A stretch of DNA of 64,000 nucleotides from Pseudomonas alliivorans (GCF_017826695.1 NZ_JAFFZW010000011.1:62001-126000); one strand, 5' to 3'. Shown: positions 35,052-44,259, counted from the stretch's first letter. Translations and numbers: made by a program. The notes: generated by a model from the letters alone, not told the origin.

Positions 35052-36002
35052 GTGCCTGACAAGACTTTGAAAGCCGATCTGACCTATCGCCCTCGCCTCG
35101 CCGACCTTACCCCACTCAACCCGCCTGCCGGACTGCTCGCATCCCAGGCTGAGCCGTTGGTGGCCCCACGCACCACGCCTGCCAGCGATCTGAAGTCGCG
35201 CAAAGGTTATGCGGAGAATTTTCTGGGCGACTTCGTCGTGCCCTGGCCCGTGCCGGACACTGAACTGGCCGCCGACGTCTATCCCCTGAAGAACGCCGGG
35301 GATCGCCTGGATTACATGCACTTCTCCATCACCATGTCGCGCAGTCGCCGTCTGGCGCTCTACGTGGGCGTGAACATTGATGGCGACAGCAGTGTGGAGG
35401 TGAAGCGCAGCAACGACGCGTGGTCATACGACGGCCGACTGCCTGCCGAGGCGCAGATTGGCGAAAGCCTGTATGCCAGCAACCTGCTGGACCGCGGGCA
35501 TCTGGTTCGGCGGCAGGACCCGAACTGGGGCAAGGACGCGCAAACCGCCAATGCCGACACCTTCCATTTCACCAACTGCTCACCACAGATGAGCGCGTTC
35601 AACCAGAAGACCTGGCTGGAGCTGGAGGACTACATTCTTGATAACACCCGCCGCTGGAAATCTCGGGTAACGGTATTCAGCGGCCCCATCCTGCGCGATG
35701 ACGACCGCAGCTACCGTAACGTCAAAATCCCTTCGGCTTTCTGGAAGGTTGTGGCGTTTCTCGGCGACGACGGCAAGCCTTCCGCCAGCGCTTACATGAT
35801 CGATCAGAGCCGCGAACTGGGCGACTTGAGCATCGTGTTCGGCCAGCTCAAGACCTGGCAACGCAGTGTGGCGCAGATCGAAAAGCTCACCGGCATCGAC
35901 TTCGGCAAACTCGCGGACTATGACGGTTTCTCCAACGAGGAGCGACTGACCGGTACCCGTATCGAAGCGCAGATTCGCGGGCCACAGGACATCCGGCTGT
36001 AA
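35052..36002 (+). CDS. DNA/RNA non-specific endonuclease (NUC1 family)
   Basis: A 316-residue protein with the beta-beta-alpha-metal nuclease fold of Serratia nuclease. The catalytic motif DRGH is at residues 147-150 (LLDRGHLVRR), and the metal-binding asparagine segment is NCSPQMSAFNQKTW (about 177-190). The frame opens with GTG at 35052, preceded by AGGAG at a normal distance; no ATG is available near. No signal peptide or membrane span is visible at the N-terminus, which is odd for a family usually secreted. No immunity-like gene adjoins. It could be exported by another route, or act on damaged or foreign nucleic acid; both are speculation. Confidence 0.85.
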   Translation: MPDKTLKADLTYRPRLADLTPLNPPAGLLASQAEPLVAPRTTPASDLKSRKGYAENFLGDFVVPWPVPDTELAADVYPLKNAGDRLDYMHFSITMSRSRRLALYVGVNIDGDSSVEVKRSNDAWSYDGRLPAEAQIGESLYASNLLDRGHLVRRQDPNWGKDAQTANADTFHFTNCSPQMSAFNQKTWLELEDYILDNTRRWKSRVTVFSGPILRDDDRSYRNVKIPSAFWKVVAFLGDDGKPSASAYMIDQSRELGDLSIVFGQLKTWQRSVAQIEKLTGIDFGKLADYDGFSNEERLTGTRIEAQIRGPQDIRL

Positions 36003-36029
36003 GTAACCGTCGGACGCCCTGCTCGTGCA

Positions 36030-36950
36030 TCACTCGAACTGCTGGCGGTTTTCCGGGGTGATCAGCTTGAACGGCACCCAGATCACCGGAGACGCCAGCG
36101 TTTCGCCTCGCGCCATGCTCAATGCCGCGTCCACGGCACCGTTGGCCTGACCGACCGCATCCTGAAACACACTCACCGCCAGCTTGCCCTCCGCCATCAG
36201 CTTCAGTCCGTCAGGCGTGCCATCAATGCCGCCCACCAGATAGTCACTCGCGTTCTTGCCAGCCTTTTCCAGCCCCATAATCGCGCCAATGGCCATTTCA
36301 TCGTTGTTGGCAGCAATGATCGAAAAGTCCACACCCTGCTTGACCCAGTCGATGACGATGGTCGCGGCCTGGCTGCGTTCCCAGTTACCGATTTTCTTCT
36401 GCACGACCTTCATGTTCGGGTATTTGGCGACCACCTTTTCCACGTCTTCAGTGCGCATGACCGACGATTTATTGCTGGGATCGCCCACCAGAATCACCAC
36501 GTTGCCCTTGTAGTTGGCACGCCGTGCGAGTTCTTCCGCCTGCAGCGTGCCGGATTCCAGTTCGTCTGAACCGACGAACGCCGTCTGCGGCGGCCACTTG
36601 GCGGGCTCGGGATTGCGATTGACGAACACCAGCGGAATCTTTGCCTCGTTGGCCAGCCGCATCATCTCCGGCGCGCTTTTGCCGTTGACCATCGCGACGA
36701 CAATGGCGTCGACTCTGGAGCTCACCAGATTACGGAACTGGCGCATCTGCAGCTCCACATTGTCCTGGCCGTTCTCCATGAAGATATCGGCGTCGAGCAC
36801 CGCAATCTGTTTCTCCACACCGTGACGCAGGATGGTCTGGAAGTTGTCGTTGTACTTGGCCATGCCGACGCCGACCAAAGGGGTGCTGGCGTACGCCAGA
36901 CTGGCGGCCAGCAGGCTGGCACTCAGGGAAATCGTTAACCATTGCTTCAT
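36030..36950 (-). CDS. Sugar-type periplasmic binding protein without its own ABC transporter
   Basis: A 306-residue type I periplasmic binding protein (RbsB family) with signal peptide MKQWLTISLSASLLAASLAYA. Landmarks: GVGMAKYNDNFQTILRHGVEK, VDAIVVAMVNGKSAPEMMRLANEAKIPLVFVNRNP, a late AANNDEMAIGAIMGLEKAGK and GGIDGTPDGLKLMAEGKLAVSVFQD. The two-domain fold binds sugars or sugar-like molecules. No permease or ATPase gene is near. Instead it starts 17 bases after the stop of a chemoreceptor gene on the same strand, so it is probably the ligand-capturing partner of that receptor. GGGAGTCAGAAC precedes the ATG; an earlier in-frame ATG (36971) overlaps the receptor gene. Confidence 0.87.
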   Translation of the reverse strand: MKQWLTISLSASLLAASLAYASTPLVGVGMAKYNDNFQTILRHGVEKQIAVLDADIFMENGQDNVELQMRQFRNLVSSRVDAIVVAMVNGKSAPEMMRLANEAKIPLVFVNRNPEPAKWPPQTAFVGSDELESGTLQAEELARRANYKGNVVILVGDPSNKSSVMRTEDVEKVVAKYPNMKVVQKKIGNWERSQAATIVIDWVKQGVDFSIIAANNDEMAIGAIMGLEKAGKNASDYLVGGIDGTPDGLKLMAEGKLAVSVFQDAVGQANGAVDAALSMARGETLASPVIWVPFKLITPENRQQFE

Positions 36951-36967
36951 GTTCTGACTCCCGGGCA

Positions 36968-38953
36968 TCAAACGCTGAAATGATGGAGCAGCTCGCGCTG
37001 ATCCCTGGCCATTTTCGACAGGTCCTGGCTGCTGCTGGCCGACTGTTCGGCACCGTCAGCGGCCTGTTGGGCAGAGTCGTTGATGTGCGTGACCATGCGA
37101 CTGGTTTCCTGCACCGTCGCGCTCTGCTCTTCGGTAGCAGCGGCAATCTGGATGTTCATGTCACGGATGGTGCCTACCGCCTCGCCCATTTCCTGCAACA
37201 GCTCATCCGCGCCGGACGCCAGGGTGACGCAGTGATTGGACTGGATCTGGCTTTCGTTCATGACCTGCACCGCAGAATGAATCTTGCTCTGCATCTGACC
37301 GATCATTTCCTGGATTTCACTGGTGGACGTCTGGGTGCGACTGGCAAGCGATCGGACTTCATCGGCCACCACCGCAAACCCGCGACCCTGCTCGCCCGCA
37401 CGTGCGGCTTCAATGGCGGCGTTGAGGGCCAGCAGGTTGGTCTGCTCGGCGATGGTACGAATCGCATCGACAATACCGTCGATGTTCTGGCCGTACTTCT
37501 GCAACTCGTCGGTCACCGCCGACGCCTTGTTGACCTGCTCGGCCTGTTGGCGAATGTTGACGATGGTTTCAGCCACACGCTGTTGAACCTTTTCGTTCAG
37601 CTCGCTGGTGCTGTCCACTGCGCTACGGGTGTCCTGGGCACGCCGGGCGACTTCCTCGACCGTGCTTTCCATCTCGTTCATGGCCGAAGCGGCCGAATGC
37701 AGGCGATCCTTCTGTTCATCGACCACCCGCGTGGTCCGCTCGCTGATCTGGGCATTGTTGCTGGCGGTCAACGCCAATGTATCGGCCGAGCCGATCAGCT
37801 CGCGGAAGGTTTGTTGCAGGGACTGGGTGAACTCGTTCAGATAGCCACCCAGCTCGCCGAACTCATCCTTGCGGCTGACATCGAAGCGCACGCGCATGTC
37901 GCCTGTGCTCAGGGTTTTCAGTACCTCGCGGAACGCAGCCAGCGGGCGACGCAGACTGAAGGCCACCCAGATCCCGATCACGACCGCTGCCAGTACCGCC
38001 AGAATGCAGGCGACGAGCAACAGGCTCAGGCTGGTGGCGATCGTCGAGTCGGCGCCCTCCTTGGCCTCGTTGGCAACCGCCAGCGACTGGTTGCCGAACT
38101 CGCCGATCTTGTCCAGCGTGGCTTGAAGGCGTGCTTCGGCGGCCTGACGCTGTTTGCCGACCTGATCAGCCAGCGCCGCTTCCTGACGATAGGCCTGATA
38201 GACGCCGTCGGCGCCGGTCAGGTCATTGAGCAGACGGTTGACCATCACCCCGGCAATACGCCCGGCGCGAGGGTCGACAGCGGTCAGTTCGCGAGCGCGG
38301 GTGCTGATCACTTCGTCCTGCAGATTGAGCAAACGCTGCAAGGTTTGCATATCAGGCGTCGCAGCGTGCGCGGCCAGACCTTCATAGGACTTGCCCACTT
38401 CCAGCAGCAACTTCTCGGCCGCGGCGACGTTGTCGGCAGAACCGGTGTTGCGCTCGCGGGCAATATAGTCACGCAGGTAACTGGTCAACTGGACGCCCTG
38501 ACTGCTGCTGTAGCCCTGCAGGACGCGGGTCTGCAACATCTGGATGACGTGTTGACGGTGGCTGGCGATCAGGGTCTGCGCTTGCTCGGCATAGGCCGCG
38601 CTGAGCTGCCGCTCCTGTGTCAGGTTGTCCCGCAGCGCGGCGCGGTCGCCGATATAGGCAGACGTACTGTCGAGCAACTGATTGAAACGCGCCATGCTGT
38701 CGTTGAACGGCTGCTTGCCGTCATCGATCTGCTTCGGATCATTGCTGACCAGCACGCCCAACAGCGCTTGGTTGGCGCGCAAGACGTGAACGTACAGCTC
38801 GCTCGCTGCACGGCTCAACGGTGCCGATTGCCCCGTGATCACGGTCAGACGGTCGCTTATCGAATGGGTGCTCTGATAGCTGATACTCACCATGGCGAGT
38901 AACAGCACCACCAGCACGGCAAACCCACCAATCACTCGCTGAAGAATGGTCAT
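36968..38953 (-). CDS. Methyl-accepting chemotaxis protein with large helical periplasmic domain
   Basis: A 661-residue chemoreceptor. First membrane segment at about 7-27, an all-helical periplasmic domain of about 270 residues (the size of the helical bimodular HBM sensor), second membrane segment near 305-330, HAMP, and the signalling domain with QTNLLALNAAIEAARAGEQGRGFAVVADEVRSLASRTQTST near 500-540. A sugar-type binding protein is encoded 17 bases downstream on the same strand, implying that the receptor reads ligand-loaded binding protein, as Trg does with RbsB. That pairing is inference from gene order. Confidence 0.9.
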   Translation of the reverse strand: MTILQRVIGGFAVLVVLLLAMVSISYQSTHSISDRLTVITGQSAPLSRAASELYVHVLRANQALLGVLVSNDPKQIDDGKQPFNDSMARFNQLLDSTSAYIGDRAALRDNLTQERQLSAAYAEQAQTLIASHRQHVIQMLQTRVLQGYSSSQGVQLTSYLRDYIARERNTGSADNVAAAEKLLLEVGKSYEGLAAHAATPDMQTLQRLLNLQDEVISTRARELTAVDPRAGRIAGVMVNRLLNDLTGADGVYQAYRQEAALADQVGKQRQAAEARLQATLDKIGEFGNQSLAVANEAKEGADSTIATSLSLLLVACILAVLAAVVIGIWVAFSLRRPLAAFREVLKTLSTGDMRVRFDVSRKDEFGELGGYLNEFTQSLQQTFRELIGSADTLALTASNNAQISERTTRVVDEQKDRLHSAASAMNEMESTVEEVARRAQDTRSAVDSTSELNEKVQQRVAETIVNIRQQAEQVNKASAVTDELQKYGQNIDGIVDAIRTIAEQTNLLALNAAIEAARAGEQGRGFAVVADEVRSLASRTQTSTSEIQEMIGQMQSKIHSAVQVMNESQIQSNHCVTLASGADELLQEMGEAVGTIRDMNIQIAAATEEQSATVQETSRMVTHINDSAQQAADGAEQSASSSQDLSKMARDQRELLHHFSV

Positions 38954-39142
38954 GGCTGTCCTCTTTTGTTTTTATGGTGCGCCGGGTGCAGTGCGCGGTG
39001 ACGCAGGGGCGTCAGCGCGCAAATGAGTCGGAGCTCAAAAAAGGGTGTCGGCTGGGGAATAGGCGACTTGAGGCAGGGTTCACACTATTTCATGTTGCTC
39101 GGGAAGTGCCTGACATCGCCTCAGGCACTGCCTTGATGAAGA

Positions 39143-39976
39143 TCAGCGGAAGTGTCGCGCAACCGCTTCAGGCGCATCGGGTACATCCATGTTGATGCGA
39201 CGCCACGCCGCCTGGGCAAAGCTGTACACCGAAAATGCAATCAGCCCGAGCGCCACGATCAGCAGCACCAGACCGCCTGCCGGAAGATCCTGCAAACCGT
39301 TGAGCGCATCTTTCATGCCTGGCGGATGCATCGCCTGGTAGCTGGAACCGCTCACGGCAAGCAATACCGCGATCTCGATGAAAGCCACACCCCGCGCAAT
39401 CAGACCGAAGCGCGAGACAGGACGCACGTAGCGCATGACGTCTTCGTCGGCCTCGAAGTACTTTTCGAACGACGCCTTGTAGCCCTTGATGATGTGCACA
39501 ATGCCCAGTGCCAGCGGCACCAGCGCCACAACGTAAACGAGCAGGTTGGAGTGGTCCCAGGACAGGATCGACTGCAGCAGATCCTGCGTCTGACCACCGC
39601 CCGAACCCCCTGAACTTTTCAGACCGCTGATCAAAAGGCCTGCAGCGAAGAACGCCAGTGCGCCATAGGTGAAACCGCCAACCAGCAGACCGCCACGAAT
39701 CACCAGCCCCTTGAGTTCGCGTCCATGATGATCGACATCGCGGGTCGCTTGCAGCACACGCCAGGCGGCGAATGCGAGCAGGCCGACCACGACAATCCCG
39801 ACCAGTACGTTACCGAACGGCTGACTCAACAAGGCCTCGAGGCTGCTGTGACTGTCTGCGGGTTGTGAAGAACCCTGCGCCGCCAGCACGGCAAACAGAC
39901 CGATGATTAGATAGACAACACCACGAGCGGCGTAACCGCCTCGTGCAAGCATGACAAGGCTGCGTTGCGCAGACAT
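39143..39976 (-). CDS. DUF1206 membrane protein
   Basis: A 277-residue inner-membrane protein with about six membrane segments in three repeated pairs, each beginning with an ARGGYAARGVVYLIIG-like pattern (residues 11-26, again near 95 as IRGGLLVGGFTYGALA and near 190 as GLIARGVAFIEIAVLL). This threefold DUF1206 repeat is the family mark. Function unknown. Monocistronic; the ATG at 39976 is preceded by AGGGAAGG. The C-terminus is polar (RRINMDVPDAPEAVARHFR). Confidence 0.85.
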   Translation of the reverse strand: MSAQRSLVMLARGGYAARGVVYLIIGLFAVLAAQGSSQPADSHSSLEALLSQPFGNVLVGIVVVGLLAFAAWRVLQATRDVDHHGRELKGLVIRGGLLVGGFTYGALAFFAAGLLISGLKSSGGSGGGQTQDLLQSILSWDHSNLLVYVVALVPLALGIVHIIKGYKASFEKYFEADEDVMRYVRPVSRFGLIARGVAFIEIAVLLAVSGSSYQAMHPPGMKDALNGLQDLPAGGLVLLIVALGLIAFSVYSFAQAAWRRINMDVPDAPEAVARHFR

Positions 39977-40087
39977 AAGGACCTTCCCTGAAAAGAGTGA
40001 TACACGAACAGACCCGTGACCACTCCAGGGGTTCGAAGCAATTGAGGTGCAGCGCGAAATGAATCGCTCTGCACCCTTTACGTCGCA

Positions 40088-41179
40088 TCAGGCGAAGGTC
40101 GCGCCTCGGGCATTGACGAACACCGAGTACAGCGAATGGCTACTGGCCATGAACAGCCGATTGCCTTCCCGACCGCCGAAGCAGACATTGGCGCAACGTT
40201 CCGGAAGCGTGATGTGGCCGATGGCCTTGCCCTGCGGATTGAACACCCGCACCCCATCGAGCTTTTCCAGGTCGGCCTGCGGATTGCCGTTGCCGCCCCA
40301 ACCACACCACAGGTTGCCGTTCTCGTCGCATTTTATGCCGTCGATGGCGGCGTAATCCACACCCTCGACATGCTTGCGACGCGCGCCCAGCGTGCCGTCA
40401 TCATTGACCGCGATAGCCCAGATGATGCCATTGGGTTTGGCGCGACCTTCGACGACATATAAGGTCTTCTCATCCGGCGCGAAACACAGGCCGTTCGGCC
40501 CGGCCAGATCATCGACCACCCGGCTGACCTTGCCGTCGGCCGGATCAATGCGGTACACACCGAATGGCTGCGACTGCGGCACCTTGTGGCCTTCGTAGTC
40601 GCTGTTGGCCTGGAACATGGGATCGGTAAACCAGATCGAACCGTCGCGCTTGCAGACGATGTCGTTCGGCGAATTGAAAGGCTTGCCTTCGAAACTGTCG
40701 GCCAGCACGGTGATGCGCCCGTTGTATTCGGTGCGTGTGACGCGTCGCCCTTCCTGGGTGGTCGATGACCCTTCGCAGACCAGCAGACGTCCCTGACGAT
40801 CACGGCACATGCCGTTGGAGAAATTGGAGTGCTCGCGGTACACCGACAGACTGCCGGTGACCTCATCCCAGCGCATGATGCGGTTGTTGGGGATATCGCT
40901 GACCAGCAGGTAGCGACCATCGCCCACCCATACCGGCCCTTCGGCCCAACGCATGCCGGTCGCGAGCCGTTCGACGCTGGCATTGAAAATGCGCAGCTCC
41001 ATGAAGCTGTCGTCCAGCACGTTGACCAAGGGGTCGGGGTAACGCTGGGTCAGTGGCTCGGCGACGGAAAAACGTGGCAATGCGCCAATGGCCGCAACGG
41101 TCGCCGAGACCGCCAGCGACTTCTTCAGAAATCCCCGACGGCCCTGATCGGTAGCGGTAGCTGCTTGAGAAAAATCCAT
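40088..41179 (-). CDS. SMP-30/gluconolactonase family protein with Tat signal
   Basis: A 363-residue six-bladed beta-propeller hydrolase. The N-terminus has a twin-arginine signal, GRRGFLKKSLAVSATVAAIGA, so it is folded before export to the periplasm. Metal-site regions are WAEGPVWVGDGRYLLVSDI (Glu), FNSPNDIVCKRDGSIWFTDPMF (Asn and Asp) and AIDGIKCDENGNLWCG (Asp). Family members open sugar lactones such as gluconolactone. I chose ATG 41179; the frame stays open upstream but the Tat motif must be near the start. It is divergent from a small-protein pair. Confidence 0.88.
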   Translation of the reverse strand: MDFSQAATATDQGRRGFLKKSLAVSATVAAIGALPRFSVAEPLTQRYPDPLVNVLDDSFMELRIFNASVERLATGMRWAEGPVWVGDGRYLLVSDIPNNRIMRWDEVTGSLSVYREHSNFSNGMCRDRQGRLLVCEGSSTTQEGRRVTRTEYNGRITVLADSFEGKPFNSPNDIVCKRDGSIWFTDPMFQANSDYEGHKVPQSQPFGVYRIDPADGKVSRVVDDLAGPNGLCFAPDEKTLYVVEGRAKPNGIIWAIAVNDDGTLGARRKHVEGVDYAAIDGIKCDENGNLWCGWGGNGNPQADLEKLDGVRVFNPQGKAIGHITLPERCANVCFGGREGNRLFMASSHSLYSVFVNARGATFA

Positions 41180-41361
41180 ATGTGCGTCCCTTTTTATTTT
41201 TAGAGGAATGACATCGCACCTTCGACGGTGCCCAGGCAGTAGGACAGCGTCAAGGTCGCTCAAGTGCGATGTGCATTCGACAATGAACAGGCTGGGGCTT
41301 GAAACCACAATCAGGTATCGTGCTGCGCCTTCATTCATCTCATTTTTCGAGGAATTCAGGC

Positions 41362-41733
41362 ATGCCGTCGAGCAAACGCGAACAGGCACGTACCGAACGA
41401 CGCTTGATTGCAGCGCTGACACAGGCCTGCGAGACGGCTAAATCGGAGATCGCGGGCTTCTGCTGGCTGACCCACGAAGTCGACTACGCGAACTTCCCGG
41501 AAAGTCTTCAGGTGATCTGGGCATTCGATACCGTGGCGGCAAAGGATCAGGCATTGAGCCAGGGGCTGGGTCAACGCATGATCGAGTTGACTGCCCAGGC
41601 GCTGGAAGAATCCGCGATCACGCTGACGACGTTGCCCGGACACGTGCATTTCGACAGCGAAGAGCAGTGCCTGCGCGAGAACGGCGGCAATTGGGAGCTG
41701 CGGCTTTCACGTCAATACGCCAAACGAGGTTGA
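41362..41733 (+). CDS. Small conserved protein of unknown function
   Basis: A 123-residue soluble protein that I do not recognise. It begins with a basic stretch (PSSKREQARTERRL), has a helix with two cysteines (TQACETAKSEIAGFCW), then HEVDYANFPESLQVIWAFDT, and ends with LSRQYAKRG. AGG-containing leader (CGAGGAATTCAGGC) precedes the ATG. It is followed after two bases by the DUF1289 gene, so the two are surely co-translated. Confidence 0.72.
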   Translation: MPSSKREQARTERRLIAALTQACETAKSEIAGFCWLTHEVDYANFPESLQVIWAFDTVAAKDQALSQGLGQRMIELTAQALEESAITLTTLPGHVHFDSEEQCLRENGGNWELRLSRQYAKRG

Positions 41734-41735
41734 CC

Positions 41736-41918
41736 ATGGCCAAGGACATCGAAAACCCATGCATTTCCGTGTGCCAGCTCAGCGGTGATCTGTGCGTAAG
41801 TTGCGGCCGTACCAAGGAAGACATTCGCAAATGGAAGCGCATGAAACGTCCGGAAAAAATGGCCGCTGTGCAACGCGCTGCTCAGCGCATGAAGAGCCTG
41901 CAGAAAAAGACTGTCTGA
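41736..41918 (+). CDS. DUF1289 (YdhL-type) small cysteine protein
   Basis: A 60-residue protein with the DUF1289 pattern: NPCISVCQLSGDLCVSCGRTKEDIRKWKRM, where four cysteines in the spacing C-x3-C-x6-C-x2-C could bind a metal or Fe-S centre. A basic helical tail follows (MKRPEKMAAVQRAAQRMKSL). The stop of the preceding gene is two bases before its ATG. The function is unknown in any species, as far as I know. Confidence 0.85.
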   Translation: MAKDIENPCISVCQLSGDLCVSCGRTKEDIRKWKRMKRPEKMAAVQRAAQRMKSLQKKTV

Positions 41919-42014
41919 CACTGCTTATTCATGAAACATGCTGAAACTTCTTTAAAACGGCTCAGGTCTGTATTTCCCGTGGCTCAGTGGGTTGGAGTCT
42001 GACGAATTACGAGA

Positions 42015-43301
42015 ATGCTCGCCTTGGCCAGTCATGCAGATCGCCGCAATACCCTGTCTCTGGATAGCCTGAACTTTTTCCTCGCCGATGTCCGCGACGG
42101 ACTGGGGCCCTACCTCGCCATTTACCTGTTGGCGGTCCACAAATGGGACCCGGCCAGCATCGGCGTGGTGATGACCATCGCGGGCATTGCCGGGCTGGTG
42201 ACCCAAACACCTGCGGGTGCCCTGATCGACCGCACGACCTACAAACGCGCCATCATTGCCGCCGCTGCGTTACTCGTCACCCTGAGTTGCCTGGTGCTGC
42301 CGTTCACCTCCTCTTTCACGCTGGTGGCGCTGACTCAGGCACTGAGCAGCGTCGCTGCATCGGTCTTCGCCCCGGCCATCGCCGCCATTTCGCTGGGTAT
42401 TACCGGACCGCGCGCTTTCACCCGACGCACCGGGCGCAATGAAACCTTCAACCACGCAGGTAATGCGTGCGCAGCACTGTTGGCCGGAGGATTCGCGTAC
42501 CTGTTCGGTCCGGTAGCCGTGTTCTATCTCATGGCCGCCATGGCGCTGGCCAGCATCGTTGCTGTCAGCTTCGTTTCCGCCGACGCGATCAACCATGATG
42601 TGGCGCGAGGTTTCGATGCCAGTCATAAAATCCATGACGGTGCGCCATCGGGCCTGAAGGCCTTGCTGAGCAACAAGCCGCTGCTGTTGTTCGGCATCTG
42701 CTGCGCCCTCTTCCACTTGGCAAACGCCGCGATGCTGCCGCTGGTGAGCCAGAAGCTTTCGCAGATCAACATGCAGATGGCCACGCCGCTGACCTCGGCC
42801 TGTATCGTTGCTGCGCAACTGGTCATGGTTCCGGCGGCTTTGCTGGTGGGTGTGAAAGCGGACGTGTGGGGCCGCAAACCCTTGTTGCTGGCAGGTTTTC
42901 TGATCCTGCCGATTCGTGGCGTGCTCTACACGTTGTCTGACGATCCCTACTGGCTGGTTGCGGTGCAGATGCTCGACGGCATCGGTGCCGGCCTGTTCGG
43001 GGCGTTGTTCCCGTTGATGGTCAAGGACCTGACACAGGGCACCGGCCGCTTCAACGTCAGCCTGGGAGCGCTGTCGACGATGTTCGGTCTCGGAGCTGCG
43101 CTGAGCAACAGCCTGGCAGGTTTCGTGGTGCATTCGGCGGGTTACAGTGCCGCGTTCCTGACCCTGGCAGGGGTGGCTGCGGCGGCGTTCTGTCTGTTGT
43201 GGTTCGCCGTACCGGAAACCCTTACCCAGTCCGAGCGGAACTCCAATGGAAAGGGCCCGACCGATTCCGACCCTGACACAGTGACCGTCACACCAGCCTG
43301 A
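42015..43301 (+). CDS. Major facilitator superfamily transporter
   Basis: A 428-residue, 12-helix transporter. MFS loop motifs: GALIDRTTYKRAIIAAAAL between helices 2 and 3 (about 67-85) and GVKADVWGRKPLLLAG in the second half (about 275-290). It starts at ATG 42015 with a weak ribosome site (ACGAGA). The polar C-terminal tail (QSERNSNGKGPTDSDPDTVTVTPA) runs 14 bases into the convergent hydrolase gene. The substrate is unknown; efflux or metabolite exchange are equally possible. Confidence 0.88.
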   Translation: MLALASHADRRNTLSLDSLNFFLADVRDGLGPYLAIYLLAVHKWDPASIGVVMTIAGIAGLVTQTPAGALIDRTTYKRAIIAAAALLVTLSCLVLPFTSSFTLVALTQALSSVAASVFAPAIAAISLGITGPRAFTRRTGRNETFNHAGNACAALLAGGFAYLFGPVAVFYLMAAMALASIVAVSFVSADAINHDVARGFDASHKIHDGAPSGLKALLSNKPLLLFGICCALFHLANAAMLPLVSQKLSQINMQMATPLTSACIVAAQLVMVPAALLVGVKADVWGRKPLLLAGFLILPIRGVLYTLSDDPYWLVAVQMLDGIGAGLFGALFPLMVKDLTQGTGRFNVSLGALSTMFGLGAALSNSLAGFVVHSAGYSAAFLTLAGVAAAAFCLLWFAVPETLTQSERNSNGKGPTDSDPDTVTVTPA

Positions 43302-44034
43302 TTGTCTGCACCTGCCAGCCGTGCGGCTGGCAGGTCGCGATTACCAGTCCATTTCCTGCCCCTTCCAGACCGCCTGTCCAACGGCCCTGTTCGTCCCACA
43401 GACCGCTGCGCCCGGCCGATTCCCAACCGCCGGTAGGTCCGCCGTGGTTGGCCATCAGAACAGGTAAACCGTGACGTCGGGCATGGCCTTGCAGCAGTGC
43501 TGCGTCGTTTTCGTAGCCGCCAGGGGAGATCAGCACGCTGGCCGCGTACACCCAGGCCTTCCCCGCCGCCATGCGGTGTACGTGTTCGGGATGACTGAAG
43601 TCGGCGCACACGCACAGACCGATCAGTCGCTGCCCCAGTGGCAGGAAACCGTCTGTTGATCCGGCACTGAACACTGCGTCCTCGCCGGGGTGCAGGTATT
43701 GCTTGGCGTACGCGATGACCTTGCCCTCCGCGGTGAAGGTCAGCGCCCCAATGTGGACGGTGTCGTTCGGCCCTTTCAACGGGATGCCGACGGTGGTAGC
43801 CAGATTCAACTGCATCGCCAACAAGCGGATGGGCTCGAGACGACTGCTATGAGGGTCGCAGGCCAGTTCATGGGCAATGTCCGGCTCGTAGCCGGTCAGG
43901 GACAGCTCGGGGAACAGCAGGTAATCGGCACCTTGTTCTGCGGCACGGCGCATGAAGGTCAGGTGGCCATCGAGATTGTGCGCAATATGGCCCCGGTCGG
44001 AATGGAATTGCGCGGCGGCAAGTATCGGGGGCAT
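43288..44034 (-). CDS. Carbon-nitrogen hydrolase (nitrilase superfamily)
   Basis: A 248-residue amidase of the nitrilase superfamily. The Glu-Lys-Cys triad is visible: E in LLFPELSLTGYE (about 40-50), K in IAYAKQYLHPGED (about 105-117) and C in LIGLCVCADFSHPEH (about 138-150). I chose ATG 44034 (MPPILAAAQ) because GGAG lies six bases before it; ATG 44046 has no such site. It is divergent from the Nramp-like transporter gene and shares its 225-base promoter region, so a nitrogenous or amide substrate imported by that transporter is possible. Confidence 0.87.
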   Translation of the reverse strand: MPPILAAAQFHSDRGHIAHNLDGHLTFMRRAAEQGADYLLFPELSLTGYEPDIAHELACDPHSSRLEPIRLLAMQLNLATTVGIPLKGPNDTVHIGALTFTAEGKVIAYAKQYLHPGEDAVFSAGSTDGFLPLGQRLIGLCVCADFSHPEHVHRMAAGKAWVYAASVLISPGGYENDAALLQGHARRHGLPVLMANHGGPTGGWESAGRSGLWDEQGRWTGGLEGAGNGLVIATCQPHGWQVQTIRLV

Positions 44035-44188
44035 GGCAGTCTCCATGAATTGTTCGGCAGGTCAGCGATCCGTCCGGGGGCATTGTGCACGAACTTCCGA
44101 CCGGACGCGGAGCGCCTTGAAAGGCGTTACCACACAGTACGTGGGAGCAACCTGCATTCATATGAAGTTACATTTCAATCCCCCACGC

Positions 44189-44245
44189 ACGTTGTACGAC
44201 GTCTTATCTTATCTGCGACTGTCTTTCGTCTCACTACAATAACAA
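44189..44245 (+). promoter_or_regulatory. GntR-type box and Crc/Hfq-like motif before the Nramp-like gene
   Basis: ACGTTGTACGACGTC at 44189-44203 contains GTTGTACGAC, an almost perfect ten-base palindrome, and matches ACGTTGTATGACGAC before the enolase operon. ACTACAATAAC at 44233-44243 is also the same as the sequence at 4791-4801. AATAACAA at 44238-44245 fits the AAYAAYAA Crc/Hfq motif just before the ribosome site GGAG. Sequence identity is direct; shared regulation is inference. Confidence 0.55.
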
Positions 44246-44259
44246 TGGAGATTCGACAC

